From Mesorhizobium sp. B2-3-4 (lineage in GTDB: Bacteria; Pseudomonadota; Alphaproteobacteria; Rhizobiales; Rhizobiaceae): a DNA stretch of 64,000 bases. Below the pieces are notes generated by a model. That model was not told where the DNA came from. It saw only the letters and a list, made by a program, of their open reading frames with translations, and searched no databases. This document shows positions 22,029 to 31,741 of this stretch, in pieces. The translations under genes were made by a program, and so were the position numbers. Position 1 is the first letter of the stretch; every line of letters starts with the position of its first letter. The stretch lies in the NCBI RefSeq assembly GCF_006442315.1, contig NZ_VFVY01000001.1, positions 186,001-250,000 on the forward strand. Reading direction: 5' to 3'.

Positions 22029-22706
22029 ATGCGCTTTTGGATGTTTCCCTTTCGTCGAGACATTTTGGCATCCCTGATTGCATGCCTGCTGGTTTCCGGC
22101 TGCTTCGACCTGAAGCAGGATCTGGCATTCCGGCGTGACGGGACGGCTACGGCCAACGTCCGCATAGCTGTCGATGCCACGGCGCTTGCAATGGCCAAGG
22201 ACGTCAACAGCAAATGGTGCAGTTCTGAAAAGCTGTTGTCTTTCAAGGGAATCACCGGAAGCACCGAGCGCACGACCGAAGGAGGGGATGAAGTCTGCTC
22301 CGTGTCTTTCTCCGGAAAGACGGAGGATCTCGTCGCCGCTCTTTCGAACGCAAATGTCGGGGGCGACAAGAGGCAAGGCGTTCAACTCAACCGTATTGGG
22401 GAAAACTACGAATTCGTCGTCGATTTCCCCAGTCTGAAGCCAACGGACAAGTATTCCAACGACCCGATGGCGCAGGGGTTGCGTACGCTCATCCTGGCGA
22501 AGATGTCCGGCAGGCACATCGCCTGGACCCTGACCGCACCGCGCATCATCGAGACCAGCGGCACCATTTCGGAAGACGGACGGACCGCGTCATATTCGCG
22601 ACCGCTCGCCACGGTATTTTCGAGCGACCGGCCCACGACCTTTCGCGCCGTGTTCTCGCTGGAGCCGCCCGGAATGTTCCAACAATTGTTGAACTGGTTT
22701 CGATAG
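22029..22706 (+). CDS. Putative lipoprotein
   Basis: The 225-residue protein has a basic N-terminus and a hydrophobic signal ending in a lipobox (LLVSGC, Cys about residue 25). The mature part starts FDLKQDLAFRRDGTATANV and is mostly beta, with ETSGTISEDGRTASYSRPL near the end. It is therefore a membrane-anchored periplasmic or outer-membrane lipoprotein. The family is unknown. The gene begins just after tRNA-Val and marks the return to host chromosome. Confidence 0.65.
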   Translation: MRFWMFPFRRDILASLIACLLVSGCFDLKQDLAFRRDGTATANVRIAVDATALAMAKDVNSKWCSSEKLLSFKGITGSTERTTEGGDEVCSVSFSGKTEDLVAALSNANVGGDKRQGVQLNRIGENYEFVVDFPSLKPTDKYSNDPMAQGLRTLILAKMSGRHIAWTLTAPRIIETSGTISEDGRTASYSRPLATVFSSDRPTTFRAVFSLEPPGMFQQLLNWFR

Positions 22707-22734
22707 GGCCGAAAAGCGGCGCCCCGAGCCAGGC

Positions 22735-23505
22735 TCACGGCGGCACCATCCGGAAATCCTTTCCCTCCGGCAGCAATTGTCCGCCGTCGACGACGATCGT
22801 CGTGCCGGTGATGTAGCTGGCGTCGTCCGAGGCGAGGAATAGGAAGGCGTTGGCCACGTCGCGCGGACTGCCGAGCCGGCCGAGCGGGATCGAATCCTCC
22901 ATGTTCTTGATATAGGCCGCGCCCCGATGCTCCTGGATGGCTTCGGTGAGGATGTTGCCGGGTTCGACGCCGTTGACGGTGATGCCGTATCCGGAGAATT
23001 CGAGCGCCGCGGAACGGATGAAGCCGTTGATGCCGGCCTTGGTCGCCGCATAGTGGCCGTGGCCAGGGCTGGTGACATGCGGACCGGTGATGGAGGAGGT
23101 GTAGAGCATGCGGCCGAAGCGCTGTGCCTTCATCGGCACCAGCGCCGCGCGGCTGGCATTGAAGGTGCCGCGCAGATTGACGGCCATGACGCGGTCCCAG
23201 TCGTCGGCGCTGGTGTTCTCGATCAACTGCCAGGGATAGATGCCGGCATTCTGGACGATGATGTCGAGGCGGCCATGGTGTTTCAGCGAAAGCGCCACCG
23301 CGGCCTCGGCGTCGCCCATTTGCGAGATGTCGGTGCGGATGAAGGGGACGCCGAGTTCATCGGCACTTGCTTGCCCGACTTTATCATCCGAATCGGCCAG
23401 CACCAGCCTTGCGCCTTCCTCGGCGAAGCGCAACGCGATGCCCTTGCCGATGCCGCGCGCAGCGCCGATGATCAGCGCCACCTTGTCCTTCAATCGTCCG
23501 GTCAT
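22735..23505 (-). CDS. SDR-family NAD(P)-dependent oxidoreductase
   Basis: The 256-residue protein has the Rossmann start LIIGAARGIGKGIAL, VQNAG near residue 88, the catalytic Ser in SSITG and the YAATK Tyr-Lys pair. The end carries VVDGG, typical of classical SDRs. As the last gene of the sugar ABC transporter operon it probably oxidises the transported sugar or polyol, but the substrate cannot be read from sequence. It starts 13 bases after the permease stop. Confidence 0.85.
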   Translation of the reverse strand: MTGRLKDKVALIIGAARGIGKGIALRFAEEGARLVLADSDDKVGQASADELGVPFIRTDISQMGDAEAAVALSLKHHGRLDIIVQNAGIYPWQLIENTSADDWDRVMAVNLRGTFNASRAALVPMKAQRFGRMLYTSSITGPHVTSPGHGHYAATKAGINGFIRSAALEFSGYGITVNGVEPGNILTEAIQEHRGAAYIKNMEDSIPLGRLGSPRDVANAFLFLASDDASYITGTTIVVDGGQLLPEGKDFRMVPP

Positions 23506-23518
23506 GCGAGCCGTCCTG

Positions 23519-24535
23519 TCACGCCAGTCTTTGGCGAATGGTTTGCTTGAATGCGTCGAGCAGCACGGCGGCCAGCACCAGAAGGCCGTGGATGACCTGG
23601 GTGAAGTTGGCGGGCAGCCCCATCAGGTTGATCGCCGTGTTGATGGCCGAGAGCAGGAGCACGCCGGCATAGACGCCGGGCAGGGTGCCGACCCCGCCTT
23701 TCAGGCTGACGCCGCCGATGACCACCGCCGCAAAGGCGTTGAACAGAAGCCCGACACCGAGATTGGCGGTGGCGCCCGACGTGCGGATGGCCAGCAGCCA
23801 TCCGGCAAGGCCGGCGATGGCGCCGGCAAGCACGAAAGCGATGATCAGGTTGCGGTTCACCCGGATGCCGGCGCGGAAGGTTGCCGTCTCATTGCCGCCG
23901 ATCATCACGAGATGCCGGCCGAACGGGGTCTTGGCCATGATCAGCGAGAAGACGACGAAGCAGGCGATGGCGATCCAGGCGGTGAGCGGCAGGCCGATCA
24001 GCCGCTGGATGCCGAACCAGCGGATGGCCGGCGCCAGGTCCTGCGCCGAGCGGCCGCCCGAAATGACCAGCACCAGGCCGCGCACCCAGATGTAGGACGC
24101 GAGCGTGATGATGAAGGCGCTCATCTTGACCTTGACCACGAGATAGCCGTTGAACGCGCCGATGAGGCCGCCGACGGCAAGCGCCAGTAGCAGCGACACC
24201 GGCACCATCAGCCATTCCGGGTGCAACTGAACGCCCATGCCGATGCCCGATGAACAGAACAGGATACCCACCGCCATGGCGCTGAGCGCGGCGACGGACT
24301 CGACGGACAGGTCCATGTGGCCGGCAATGATGACCAGCGCCAGGCCGATCGACATCACGCCGAGCACACTCGATGCCTCGATGATGTTGGCGAAAATGCC
24401 GAGCTGGAAATAGTTCGGGATGAAGATGGAAAAGACCACCAGCACGAACAGCAGCATGAACCAGACGAGGTTGTCGAGGACGAACTCCAGGGCATGGCGG
24501 GTGCGGGGGTTCATGGGCTGATCCGGCTGGCGCAC
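23519..24535 (-). CDS. Sugar ABC transporter permease (RbsC/FrcC type)
   Basis: The 338-residue membrane protein is of the BPD_transp_2 type. It shows NIIEASSVLGVMSIGLALVI, then GHMDLSVESVAALS, the EAA-like loop GGNETATFRAGIRVNRN, and the C-terminal VVIGGVSLKGGVGT. About eight to ten membrane segments alternate with short loops. It forms the channel for the ATPase at 25713-26477 and the binding protein at 24633-25673. Ribose, fructose and sugar alcohols are common substrates; which one applies here is unknown. Confidence 0.85.
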   Translation of the reverse strand: MRQPDQPMNPRTRHALEFVLDNLVWFMLLFVLVVFSIFIPNYFQLGIFANIIEASSVLGVMSIGLALVIIAGHMDLSVESVAALSAMAVGILFCSSGIGMGVQLHPEWLMVPVSLLLALAVGGLIGAFNGYLVVKVKMSAFIITLASYIWVRGLVLVISGGRSAQDLAPAIRWFGIQRLIGLPLTAWIAIACFVVFSLIMAKTPFGRHLVMIGGNETATFRAGIRVNRNLIIAFVLAGAIAGLAGWLLAIRTSGATANLGVGLLFNAFAAVVIGGVSLKGGVGTLPGVYAGVLLLSAINTAINLMGLPANFTQVIHGLLVLAAVLLDAFKQTIRQRLA

Positions 24536-24590
24536 GGCTCGACGATCATCCGATCTTCGAAAAGGCGCGGATTGGAATTGCAGGATATTG

Positions 24591-24615
24591 GCTCCGGACC
24601 GGGATGGCCCGGAGC
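24591..24615. terminator. Stem-loop between the binding-protein and permease genes
   Basis: GCTCCGG (24591-24597) faces CCGGAGC (24609-24615). A GC-rich stem-loop after a substrate-binding protein gene often protects the upstream mRNA or partly stops transcription, giving more binding protein than permease. There is no T-run, so an mRNA-stability role is more likely than full termination. Confidence 0.5.
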
Positions 24616-24632
24616 GGTTTCAGGCGACGTGC

Positions 24633-25673
24633 CTATTCGACCGACTTGACCGTATCCGTCGGCGGCTTCTGGTTACCCCAGAAGGCGGGATTGTCGACGT
24701 TTTCCTTGGTGATCGCGGCGCCCGGAATCTTGATGTTCGGACCCCACGCTTCCTTGGTGACGACCGATTTCAGACCGAGCACGTCATAGTCGCCGGGCTT
24801 GATCTCCTGCTTGTTGGCGACCTTGTCCATGAACATGGCGACGGCCGCTGCCTGCGCGTAGAGCGGCTGCTCGACTTCGACGTTGAGCCAGCCCTTGCGA
24901 ATCAGGTCGAGGCCGACCGGCGCGCCGTTCGAACTCATCAGCATGACGTCGCCCGGCTTCTTGCCGGCGGCCTCGAGCGAGGCGACGGCGGCGACCGACA
25001 GGTGAGCGGCATGGCTGAAGATGAGGTCGATGTCGGGATTGGCAAGCATCTGGTCGGCGACGATGGTGCCGGCATTGCTGGCTTCCCATTGCATGGCCGG
25101 CAGCGAGATGATCTTGACGTCCGGGAACGCCTTCATTTTCTCCTCGAAACCCTTCTGGATGTCGAGCGTGTAGGGGTCGCCGGGGTCACCCAGCACCTGC
25201 AGGACCTTGCCCTTCACCGACCCGTTCTTGGCTTTGAGAAGCTTTTCGGCCTGGTCGGCGGCGATATGGCCGATCTCGACCGTGCCCGCCACGGATGTGA
25301 AATCGGAGGGCGTCGAGGTGATCTGGCGGTCGAACTCGACCACCGGGATGCCGGCGGCGCGGGCGGCCTCGATCGACGGTTTCAGTGCGTTGAAATCGAC
25401 AGCGGCCAGGATGATGGCCTTGGGCTTCAGCGCGATGACGTCGTTCATCTGCGACTGCTGGGCGTCGGTCTTGTTGTCGGCGTTCAGCGTCTTCATCTCG
25501 TAGCCGACCTGTTTCAGGAACAGCTCAAGCGCGGTCACCGAGCCGGTCTGGAACTCGTCGAGCAATGTCGGCACCATGTAATAGACGGTCCCCTTGGACT
25601 GGGCGAATGCCGGCGTGAGCGTGGCAAAGGCCAGTGCCAGGATACCGAAGACAGCAAGAAGTATTCGCTTCAT
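24633..25673 (-). CDS. Periplasmic sugar-binding protein of ABC transporter
   Basis: The 346-residue protein has a cleavable signal peptide ([20 protein letters not shown], cut after AFA). The peripl_BP_4 type follows: [20 protein letters not shown], then [20 protein letters not shown] and [12 protein letters not shown], with [15 protein letters not shown]. It captures a sugar in the periplasm for the permease. It is the second structural gene of the operon after the ATPase. The ligand is not predictable by eye. Confidence 0.85.
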   Translation of the reverse strand: MKRILLAVFGILALAFATLTPAFAQSKGTVYYMVPTLLDEFQTGSVTALELFLKQVGYEMKTLNADNKTDAQQSQMNDVIALKPKAIILAAVDFNALKPSIEAARAAGIPVVEFDRQITSTPSDFTSVAGTVEIGHIAADQAEKLLKAKNGSVKGKVLQVLGDPGDPYTLDIQKGFEEKMKAFPDVKIISLPAMQWEASNAGTIVADQMLANPDIDLIFSHAAHLSVAAVASLEAAGKKPGDVMLMSSNGAPVGLDLIRKGWLNVEVEQPLYAQAAAVAMFMDKVANKQEIKPGDYDVLGLKSVVTKEAWGPNIKIPGAAITKENVDNPAFWGNQKPPTDTVKSVE

Positions 25674-25712
25674 GTCGTTCGCTCCCTGTTGAGCCGGACC
25701 CCTCCTTGTCCC

Positions 25713-26477
25713 TCAGCCCGCCGGTCCGGCACCGGCAAGCGTCTCGCCGGTGATCATGTTGATCACCGCATCGGGACTTGTTTTGTTGCGCGCAACGTCC
25801 CCCGCCACGACGCCTTGGCGGATCACCACGATCCGGTCGGCGACTTGAAAGGCCTGCTGCATGATATGGGTGATGATGACGACGCCAATGCCCTGCTTCG
25901 CGACCTGGCGGATCATGTCGAGACCGCGCCGCGTCTGTTCGACGCCAAGGGCGGCGAACGGCTCGTCGAGCAGCACCAGCTTGCCGCCCCAATGCACGAA
26001 GCGGTTGAGCTCGATCGCCTGCCGCTGGCCGCCCGAGAGATGCTCGACATTGGTGCGCAGGGATGGAATGCGCGTGCCGGCGCTGGCCAGCGCCTTGCCG
26101 ACGACGGCTTCCATGGCGCGCTCGTCGAGCACGGGAATGCCAAGCACTTTCCTGGTGATCTCGCGGCCCATGAAGAAATTGGCCACCACATCGACATTGG
26201 TGCACAGCGACAGGTCCTGGTAGACGGTTTCGATGCCCGCCGCCTTGGCCTCCGCCGGCGACCGGGCCAGGAACTCCTTGCCTTCGAACAGCATGCGGCC
26301 GGAGGTCGGCTCCAGCCCGCCGGCGATGATCTTGACCAGCGTCGATTTGCCGGCGCCGTTGTCGCCGAGCAACGCGACCACTTCGCCCTTGCCGATGGAA
26401 AAGCTGATTCCCTTCAGCGCTTCGATGGCACCATAGTTCTTGGTGACGTTGTCGAGCACCAGCAGCGGTTCGCTCAT
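25713..26477 (-). CDS. Sugar ABC transporter ATP-binding protein
   Basis: The 254-residue protein has Walker A GDNGAGKST (about residues 37-45), Q-loop YQDLSLCTNV, signature LSGGQRQAIE and Walker B LVLLDEPFAALG. It is a single-domain type, like FrcA, not the double-domain RbsA. Its ATG overlaps the stop of the upstream ROK regulator gene (ATGA at 26474-26477), so regulator and transporter are translated together. Confidence 0.9.
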   Translation of the reverse strand: MSEPLLVLDNVTKNYGAIEALKGISFSIGKGEVVALLGDNGAGKSTLVKIIAGGLEPTSGRMLFEGKEFLARSPAEAKAAGIETVYQDLSLCTNVDVVANFFMGREITRKVLGIPVLDERAMEAVVGKALASAGTRIPSLRTNVEHLSGGQRQAIELNRFVHWGGKLVLLDEPFAALGVEQTRRGLDMIRQVAKQGIGVVIITHIMQQAFQVADRIVVIRQGVVAGDVARNKTSPDAVINMITGETLAGAGPAG

Positions 26478-27679
26478 GCGGCTATCCCCCTGGCCGACAG
26501 GATATCGCGGCCGCGCTCGCGCTCGGCGGCGAACATCTGGCCGAAGCGCGGCGACAGCACCCCCGAGACGGCAAGTGCCGCCGCGCCGCGCAGCACGGCA
26601 TGCTGGCCGCCGCTGGCGACGATGACGCGCGGCGTCTTACGGTCGGCGCGGGCCGAAACCGAATTGTGCAGCGGTTCGGCCGCGTCTGCCAGGTGTTCGA
26701 GCAGGTCCGACGTCGCCAGTCCGCCGAGCACGACCGTCTCGGGATCGAAGAGGTTTTCGATGATGGCGATGGCATTGCGGAAGATCGGGCCGACCTGCGC
26801 CACCCAGTCGGCGTCATTGCCGGCCCGGCGGCCTCGCGCTTCGAGCGAGATATAGCGCTCAAGGCAACCTCGGTTGCCGCAGGGGCAAAGTTCGCCATCA
26901 GGGACGACGGGAATATGGCCGATTTCGCCCGCATTGCCCCAGGCGCCGCGCAGGACGCTGCCGTCATGCATCATGGCGCCGCCCAGTCCGACGCCGAAAT
27001 AGAGGTAGTAATAGTCGGAATGGCGGGCGCCGATGCCATAGAGCCGCTCGCCCATCGCGGCGGCGGCCATGTCGCTCTCGAAGAACGCCGGCAATCCCGT
27101 CGCGGCAGTCAGCCGCTCACGCAGCGCCACGTGCTTCCAGCCGGCCATCGTGGTCGGGCCGACAAAGCTCATCGAGTCCACGTCGAACGGGCCGGGAAGC
27201 GCCATGCCGATGCCGATGACACGGCCGCCGGGCCGCTTGCCCGTCAGGTCGCCGACCATGACGCCAATCTGTTCGAACGCGTGATCGGGCGCGGCGTTGG
27301 GCGCTTCGCGGTGTGAACTCTCGATGACGTCGCCGCTGAGATTGATCAGCGCGGCATCTATTCCAAGCGGCGTCAGGTGGATGCCGACCGCATAGCCGCC
27401 TTCCGGATTGATGCGCAGCGTCGCCGGCGGCAGGCCGCGCCCCTTCGGCTCCTCGCGCACCGACAGGATATAGCCCTGTTCCTCCAGTTCGCGAACGATG
27501 GTCGATACGGTCTGGACAGTGAGCCCGACGCGGGCGGCGATCTCGCCACGGGCGGTTGGCCCGTGAAGGCGGATGGACTCAAGCACGATGCGCCGGTTGT
27601 ACGGCCGCCCGAACTCCTGATTGGTCCCCCGCAATGCCATGCCTTGCGCCCCTGTTGACGTAAGGTTCGCATCAAACAT
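26474..27679 (-). CDS. ROK-family transcriptional regulator
   Basis: The 401-residue protein has an N-terminal winged helix (NRRIVLESIRLHGPTARGEI, then ARVGLTVQTVSTIVRELEEQG) and a ROK domain. The ROK domain has the phosphate-binding start GYAVGIHLTP, ExGHIPVV with the zinc cysteines of CPCGNRGCLE, and a C-terminal VVLGG. It should repress the sugar transport operon until the sugar binds. It is the first gene of that operon and is divergent from the M24 gene. Confidence 0.85.
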   Translation of the reverse strand: MFDANLTSTGAQGMALRGTNQEFGRPYNRRIVLESIRLHGPTARGEIAARVGLTVQTVSTIVRELEEQGYILSVREEPKGRGLPPATLRINPEGGYAVGIHLTPLGIDAALINLSGDVIESSHREAPNAAPDHAFEQIGVMVGDLTGKRPGGRVIGIGMALPGPFDVDSMSFVGPTTMAGWKHVALRERLTAATGLPAFFESDMAAAAMGERLYGIGARHSDYYYLYFGVGLGGAMMHDGSVLRGAWGNAGEIGHIPVVPDGELCPCGNRGCLERYISLEARGRRAGNDADWVAQVGPIFRNAIAIIENLFDPETVVLGGLATSDLLEHLADAAEPLHNSVSARADRKTPRVIVASGGQHAVLRGAAALAVSGVLSPRFGQMFAAERERGRDILSARGIAA

Positions 27680-27816
27680 TTATTCAGTCAAATGGAATTC
27701 AAAAATAGATCGAGCCCAGTTGTCCTGGGAGAAGGCCGCATCCCTTGTTGGCCGATTGTCGCCGCGGCAAAACCGCCGCAAGGGTAGGCGAAATGGGTCA
27801 GGAACAGGGAGCAAAA

Positions 27817-28995
27817 ATGATCGAATTGCCGTTTGCCCGCGAGGAATATCAACGACGCCTTCGCGCAATCCGTGCCGAAATGGCGAAACGCGGTCTTGAG
27901 CTCCTGATCGTCAACGACGTCGCCAACCAGCACTACATCACCGCCTATGACGGCTGGTCCTTCTATACACCGCAGGTGGTTCTGGTCCCGATAGAGGAGG
28001 TGGAGCCGGTGTGGATCGGGCGCGCCATGGATGCGGCCGGTGGTCTGCTGACGGCCTGGATGAAGCCCGAAAACGTGGTCGGCTTCCCGGAGGACCACGT
28101 TCAGCGCACCGATCGCCACCCGATGGACTGGATCGCCAGCTGGATCGTGGCCAAAGGCTGGGGGAGCCGGCATATCGGCATCGAGCTCGAAGCCTATTAT
28201 TTCTCGCCCAAAGCGCATGCGCGGCTTGTCGCGGGGCTTCCGAATGCGAAATGGCACGATGCCGACCTGCTGGTGAACTGGATCCGTGCCGTCAAGACCG
28301 CACCCGAGATCGCGTATCTGCGCAAGGCGTCCGCCTTGGCAGAGGCCGCCGTCACCCGGGCCTACGAAGTCATCGCGCCAGGCGTGCGCGAATGCGATGC
28401 CATTGCCGCGATCCAGGCGGCGCAGGTCGCCGGAAGCCCGGATTTCGCGGGCGACATCACGGCGCTGCCGCCGACGATCCTCGGCGGCGAAAATGCCTCG
28501 GCTCCGCACATCATGTGGAGTGACAGGCGGTTCGGAGACAATGAGACGATCGCGCTCGAACTTGCCGGTGTCTGCCGCCGTTACGCTGCCGGGCTCGCAA
28601 GAACCATGCAACTCGGCAAGACGCCGACGCGTGTCTCGGAGACGGCAAAGGCCGTCATCGAGGGCATGGACGCGGTGCTTGAGGCCGTCAGGCCCGGTAC
28701 GACGGCGGAAGCGGTCGAAGGCGCGTGGCGCAAGGTCATCGAGCGCCATGGCCTGAAAAAGGAATCGCGCATCGGCTATTCCATCGGCGTTGCCTATCCG
28801 CCGGACTGGGGTGAACACACAATCAGCCTCAGGCCGGGCGACAAGACGGTGCTTGTCCCGGGCAATGTCCTTCACTCCATTCTCGGCATGTGGATGGATG
28901 GTTGGGGCATCGAGGTCAGCGAGACGATCCTCGTGACCGAAACCGGCCATGAGACACTGACCCGATTCCCCAGAGAAATTCATGTCAAATCCTGA
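27817..28995 (+). CDS. M24-family hydrolase, ectoine hydrolase (DoeA/EutD)-like
   Basis: The 392-residue protein begins MIELPFAREEYQRRLRAIRA, with YDGWSFYTPQVVLVP at about residue 47, as in ectoine hydrolases. The C-terminal creatinase/aminopeptidase pita-bread fold lacks the usual metal-binding aspartates: ALELAGVCRRYAAGLART stands where metal enzymes have two Asp. This fits the metal-free, creatinase-like group. The next gene (M20) overlaps it by 14 bases, fitting a hydrolase-deacylase pair. Ectoine or a related amide is the best guess for substrate. Confidence 0.7.
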   Translation: MIELPFAREEYQRRLRAIRAEMAKRGLELLIVNDVANQHYITAYDGWSFYTPQVVLVPIEEVEPVWIGRAMDAAGGLLTAWMKPENVVGFPEDHVQRTDRHPMDWIASWIVAKGWGSRHIGIELEAYYFSPKAHARLVAGLPNAKWHDADLLVNWIRAVKTAPEIAYLRKASALAEAAVTRAYEVIAPGVRECDAIAAIQAAQVAGSPDFAGDITALPPTILGGENASAPHIMWSDRRFGDNETIALELAGVCRRYAAGLARTMQLGKTPTRVSETAKAVIEGMDAVLEAVRPGTTAEAVEGAWRKVIERHGLKKESRIGYSIGVAYPPDWGEHTISLRPGDKTVLVPGNVLHSILGMWMDGWGIEVSETILVTETGHETLTRFPREIHVKS

Positions 28996-30208
28996 GGACG
29001 CGACATCGTCGGGCGTTGCCGATGCCGGCGCGGCGCAAATCGATTCCGGCATTCTCGATGAGATGATCAAGATCCGCCGCCATCTGCACCGCAATCCGGA
29101 ACTGTCCAACCGGGAGGCGGACACGCAGCGCTATCTCAGGCAGGCGCTGGCGGACCATGGTATCGACACGGTGCGCGATGTGGCGGGTTTCGGCCTGGCC
29201 GTGGACATCGTCGGCACCGGCAAGCCATCCAATCGCAAGATCGCCATCCGCGCTGACATCGACGCCTTGCCGATCGAGGAGGAGTCCGGCGTCGATTTTG
29301 CCTCGACCAATCCAGGCGTGATGCACGCATGCGGTCATGACGCGCATGCCGCGATGGGTTTCGCGGTCGCGGCCCATCTTCATCGCTCCAGGGCAGATTT
29401 CGGCGGGACCGTGCGCCTGATCTTCCAGCCGGCGGAAGAAGATGAGCCCTCCGGCGGCAAGCGGGTCGTTGAAGAGGGACTGCTTGATGACGTCGACGCG
29501 GCAATCTGTCTTCACGTCGATCCATACACGCCCTCCGGCAAGGTCGCGGTCGGCTCAGGTCCATACACGCTGGCATGCGATACGTTCGATGCGGTCGTCG
29601 TCGGCGAAGCCGCTCATGCGGCAAAGCCCTATGAGGGGGTAGACGCGATTGCCGTGGCCTGCTCGATGGTGGGCGAGTTGCAGAAGATCGTATCGCGTGA
29701 GATCGACCCATACGATCCGCTCATCATTTCCGTCACCGGCATCAATGGCGGCAGCGCCTACAATGTGATTGCCGGCAAGGTCGTCCTGAAAGGCACGATC
29801 CGCAGCGGCAACGCTGCCACACGCGAACGGGCCAGACGCCGTGTCCGTGAAATCCTGGACGGGATCGCGGCGAGCCACGGCGCCGGCGTCAGGGTGGACA
29901 TTCACGCGGGCGAGCCTGGCGTCGTCAACGATGCTGAAATGGCCGAGCTCATTTCGGCAAGCGCAAGGGCATGCGTCGGGGCCGAAAACGTTCTCAACAT
30001 GCCGGGCTGGACGATTGCCGACGACTTTGCCTATTTCAGCGAAAAGCGTCCTTCGGTCTATTTCCGCCTAGGCATTCGCAGTGAGGCGGCCGGGTCGGTC
30101 TTCCCGCTGCACCATCCCAGGTTCCGCGTCGACGAGGACGCGATGAAAGTCGGTGCGGCGACGCTGGCCACGGCGGCGACACGTTTCCTGTCGGCGCAAG
30201 CGGATTGA
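28982..30208 (+). CDS. M20-family amidohydrolase
   Basis: The 408-residue protein is an M20/HipO-type enzyme. Zinc ligands are visible in ACGHDAHAAMG and FQPAEED, later in PLHHPRF, and the dimerisation part shows GINGGSAYNVIAGKVVLKG. It probably removes an acyl group from the product of the M24 hydrolase. Ectoine deacetylases of the usual kind belong to another family, so this may act on a related N-acyl compound. The two genes form a small operon that converges with the ABC permease gene at 30216. Confidence 0.8.
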   Translation: MSNPEDATSSGVADAGAAQIDSGILDEMIKIRRHLHRNPELSNREADTQRYLRQALADHGIDTVRDVAGFGLAVDIVGTGKPSNRKIAIRADIDALPIEEESGVDFASTNPGVMHACGHDAHAAMGFAVAAHLHRSRADFGGTVRLIFQPAEEDEPSGGKRVVEEGLLDDVDAAICLHVDPYTPSGKVAVGSGPYTLACDTFDAVVVGEAAHAAKPYEGVDAIAVACSMVGELQKIVSREIDPYDPLIISVTGINGGSAYNVIAGKVVLKGTIRSGNAATRERARRRVREILDGIAASHGAGVRVDIHAGEPGVVNDAEMAELISASARACVGAENVLNMPGWTIADDFAYFSEKRPSVYFRLGIRSEAAGSVFPLHHPRFRVDEDAMKVGAATLATAATRFLSAQAD

Positions 30209-30215
30209 TCGCGCC

Positions 30216-30971
30216 CTAGTATTTTATGATCCGGCGCTCGACCAGCACGACGACGCAGAACAATGCGATCGACAGTGCGGAGGACAGCACGATCGCGGCG
30301 TAGAGCCGGTCCGACTGGTAGTTGAAGGACGCCTGGATGATCAGAGCGCCGAGGCCTTTGTCCGAGCCGATCCACTCGCCGACGATGGCACCGATCACCG
30401 CCGTCGCCGAGGCTATCCTGAGCGAGGAGAACAGCATCGGCAAGGCGCGCGGCAGGCGCAGGCTCCAGAAGACTTCCCACCGTGTCGCCGACAGAACCCG
30501 GAACAGCTCGTGCTCGTTGTCGCTGGCACCGTCCAGTCCGCGGATCATGTTCACCAGTGTCGGGAAGAAGCAGATCACCGCCGCGATGACGATCTTCGGC
30601 GTCATGCCGAGACCGAAGATCAGCACGATGATCGGCGCCAGCGCCAGGACCGGAATGGTGTTGAAGAACAGCACCACCGGGAAATAGGCCGCCTGCAGGA
30701 TACGATTGTGCACGAACAGGACGGCAAGCAGGACGCCGGCAAGGTTGCCGATGACGAAGCCGGCCAGGGCCTCGATGAGGGTGGGGCGCAGATTGTCGAG
30801 CAACAGCGCGGCGTTCTTCTGGAACACGCCTGCTATCGCCGTTGGCGTCGGCACGATATAGGCCGGCACACCCAGCCAGGGCAGCAGAAATTGCCAGGCA
30901 AGCAGCAGCGATGCCGCCCCCAGGACGGGGAGCGCGACGGCCAGCTGCGCAGAGAGCGGCGCCGGCCTCAT
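30216..30971 (-). CDS. ABC transporter permease (SsuC/TauC/ThiX type)
   Basis: The 251-residue protein has about six membrane helices and the EAA loop with GASDNEHELFRVLSATRWEV, followed by LPRALPMLFSSLRIASATAVIGA. It pairs with the NMT1-type binding protein and the ATPase upstream. Systems of this kind import sulfonates, taurine, nitrate or pyrimidine precursors. Its start overlaps the ATPase stop by four bases. It is the last gene of the operon that begins at 35477. Confidence 0.85.
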   Translation of the reverse strand: MRPAPLSAQLAVALPVLGAASLLLAWQFLLPWLGVPAYIVPTPTAIAGVFQKNAALLLDNLRPTLIEALAGFVIGNLAGVLLAVLFVHNRILQAAYFPVVLFFNTIPVLALAPIIVLIFGLGMTPKIVIAAVICFFPTLVNMIRGLDGASDNEHELFRVLSATRWEVFWSLRLPRALPMLFSSLRIASATAVIGAIVGEWIGSDKGLGALIIQASFNYQSDRLYAAIVLSSALSIALFCVVVLVERRIIKY

Positions 30972-31741
30972 GATGCCTGCTCCAGCGCGATGCGCAGTTC
31001 GGCCATGGCGGCAACGATCGCCGGATCCTCGCGGGAGCAGCGGTTGCCGTCCTTCTTGAGCGGCCGCATGTCGAGATCCTTGACCAGCCGGCCGGGATTG
31101 GCGGCGAGAACAATCACCCGCTCACCCAGATAGGCCGCTTCGGCGATCGAATGGGTGACGAAGAGGATGGTGGTACCGGCGCGACGCCACAGGTTCAGCA
31201 ACTCATCGTTGAGGCGGTCCCGGGTGATTTCGTCAAGCGCCCCGAACGGCTCGTCCATCAACAGCAGTTTCGGTTCTCCCAGCAGCGCCCTGGCGATCGC
31301 CACGCGCTGGCGCTGGCCGCCGGAAAGCTGATGCGGCAGGCGGTCACCGAAGCCTGCCAGCCCCATCAGGTCCAGCAGTTCGTCGCTGCGGTCCTCTATT
31401 TTGCGGGTCAGGCTGCCTTGCCCGACGCCGAGCGGCAGCCGCACATTGTCGCGCACGCTGCGCCAGGGCAGGAGGGTGGAATCCTGGAAGACGAAGCCGA
31501 CGTCGCGGCGCGAGCGAACCGCGTGCGGCGTGTCGCCGAGCACGCTGATCGTGCCGCCGAGCGGGTCGAGCAGGTCTGCAACGACGCGCAGCAAGGTCGA
31601 CTTGCCGCAGCCCGACGGCCCAAGGATCGACAGGAAGGATCCAGCCTCGACGGTGAGGTCGAGACTGGAGAGCACCTTGACGGCCGCGATGCGGCCGCCA
31701 TAGCCGACATCGAGCCGGCTGGCTTCGATCGCGTTCGCCAT
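30968..31741 (-). CDS. ABC transporter ATP-binding protein (SsuB/TauB type)
   Basis: The 257-residue protein has Walker A GPSGCGKST (about residues 41-49), Q-loop VFQDSTLLPWRSV, signature LSGGQRQRVAIARAL and Walker B LLLMDEPFGALD, then the H-loop VTHSIAEA. Start 31741 (MANAIEAS) overlaps the stop of the binding protein by one base (TGATG). A longer frame to 32044 lies inside the binding-protein gene and is ignored. Confidence 0.9.
   Translation of the reverse strand: MANAIEASRLDVGYGGRIAAVKVLSSLDLTVEAGSFLSILGPSGCGKSTLLRVVADLLDPLGGTISVLGDTPHAVRSRRDVGFVFQDSTLLPWRSVRDNVRLPLGVGQGSLTRKIEDRSDELLDLMGLAGFGDRLPHQLSGGQRQRVAIARALLGEPKLLLMDEPFGALDEITRDRLNDELLNLWRRAGTTILFVTHSIAEAAYLGERVIVLAANPGRLVKDLDMRPLKKDGNRCSREDPAIVAAMAELRIALEQAS

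Noticed and set aside
24588..26855. 755-codon open frame on the plus strand
   Set aside because: It opposes four well-conserved ABC transporter and ROK genes and shows no domain; high GC makes long antisense frames common.
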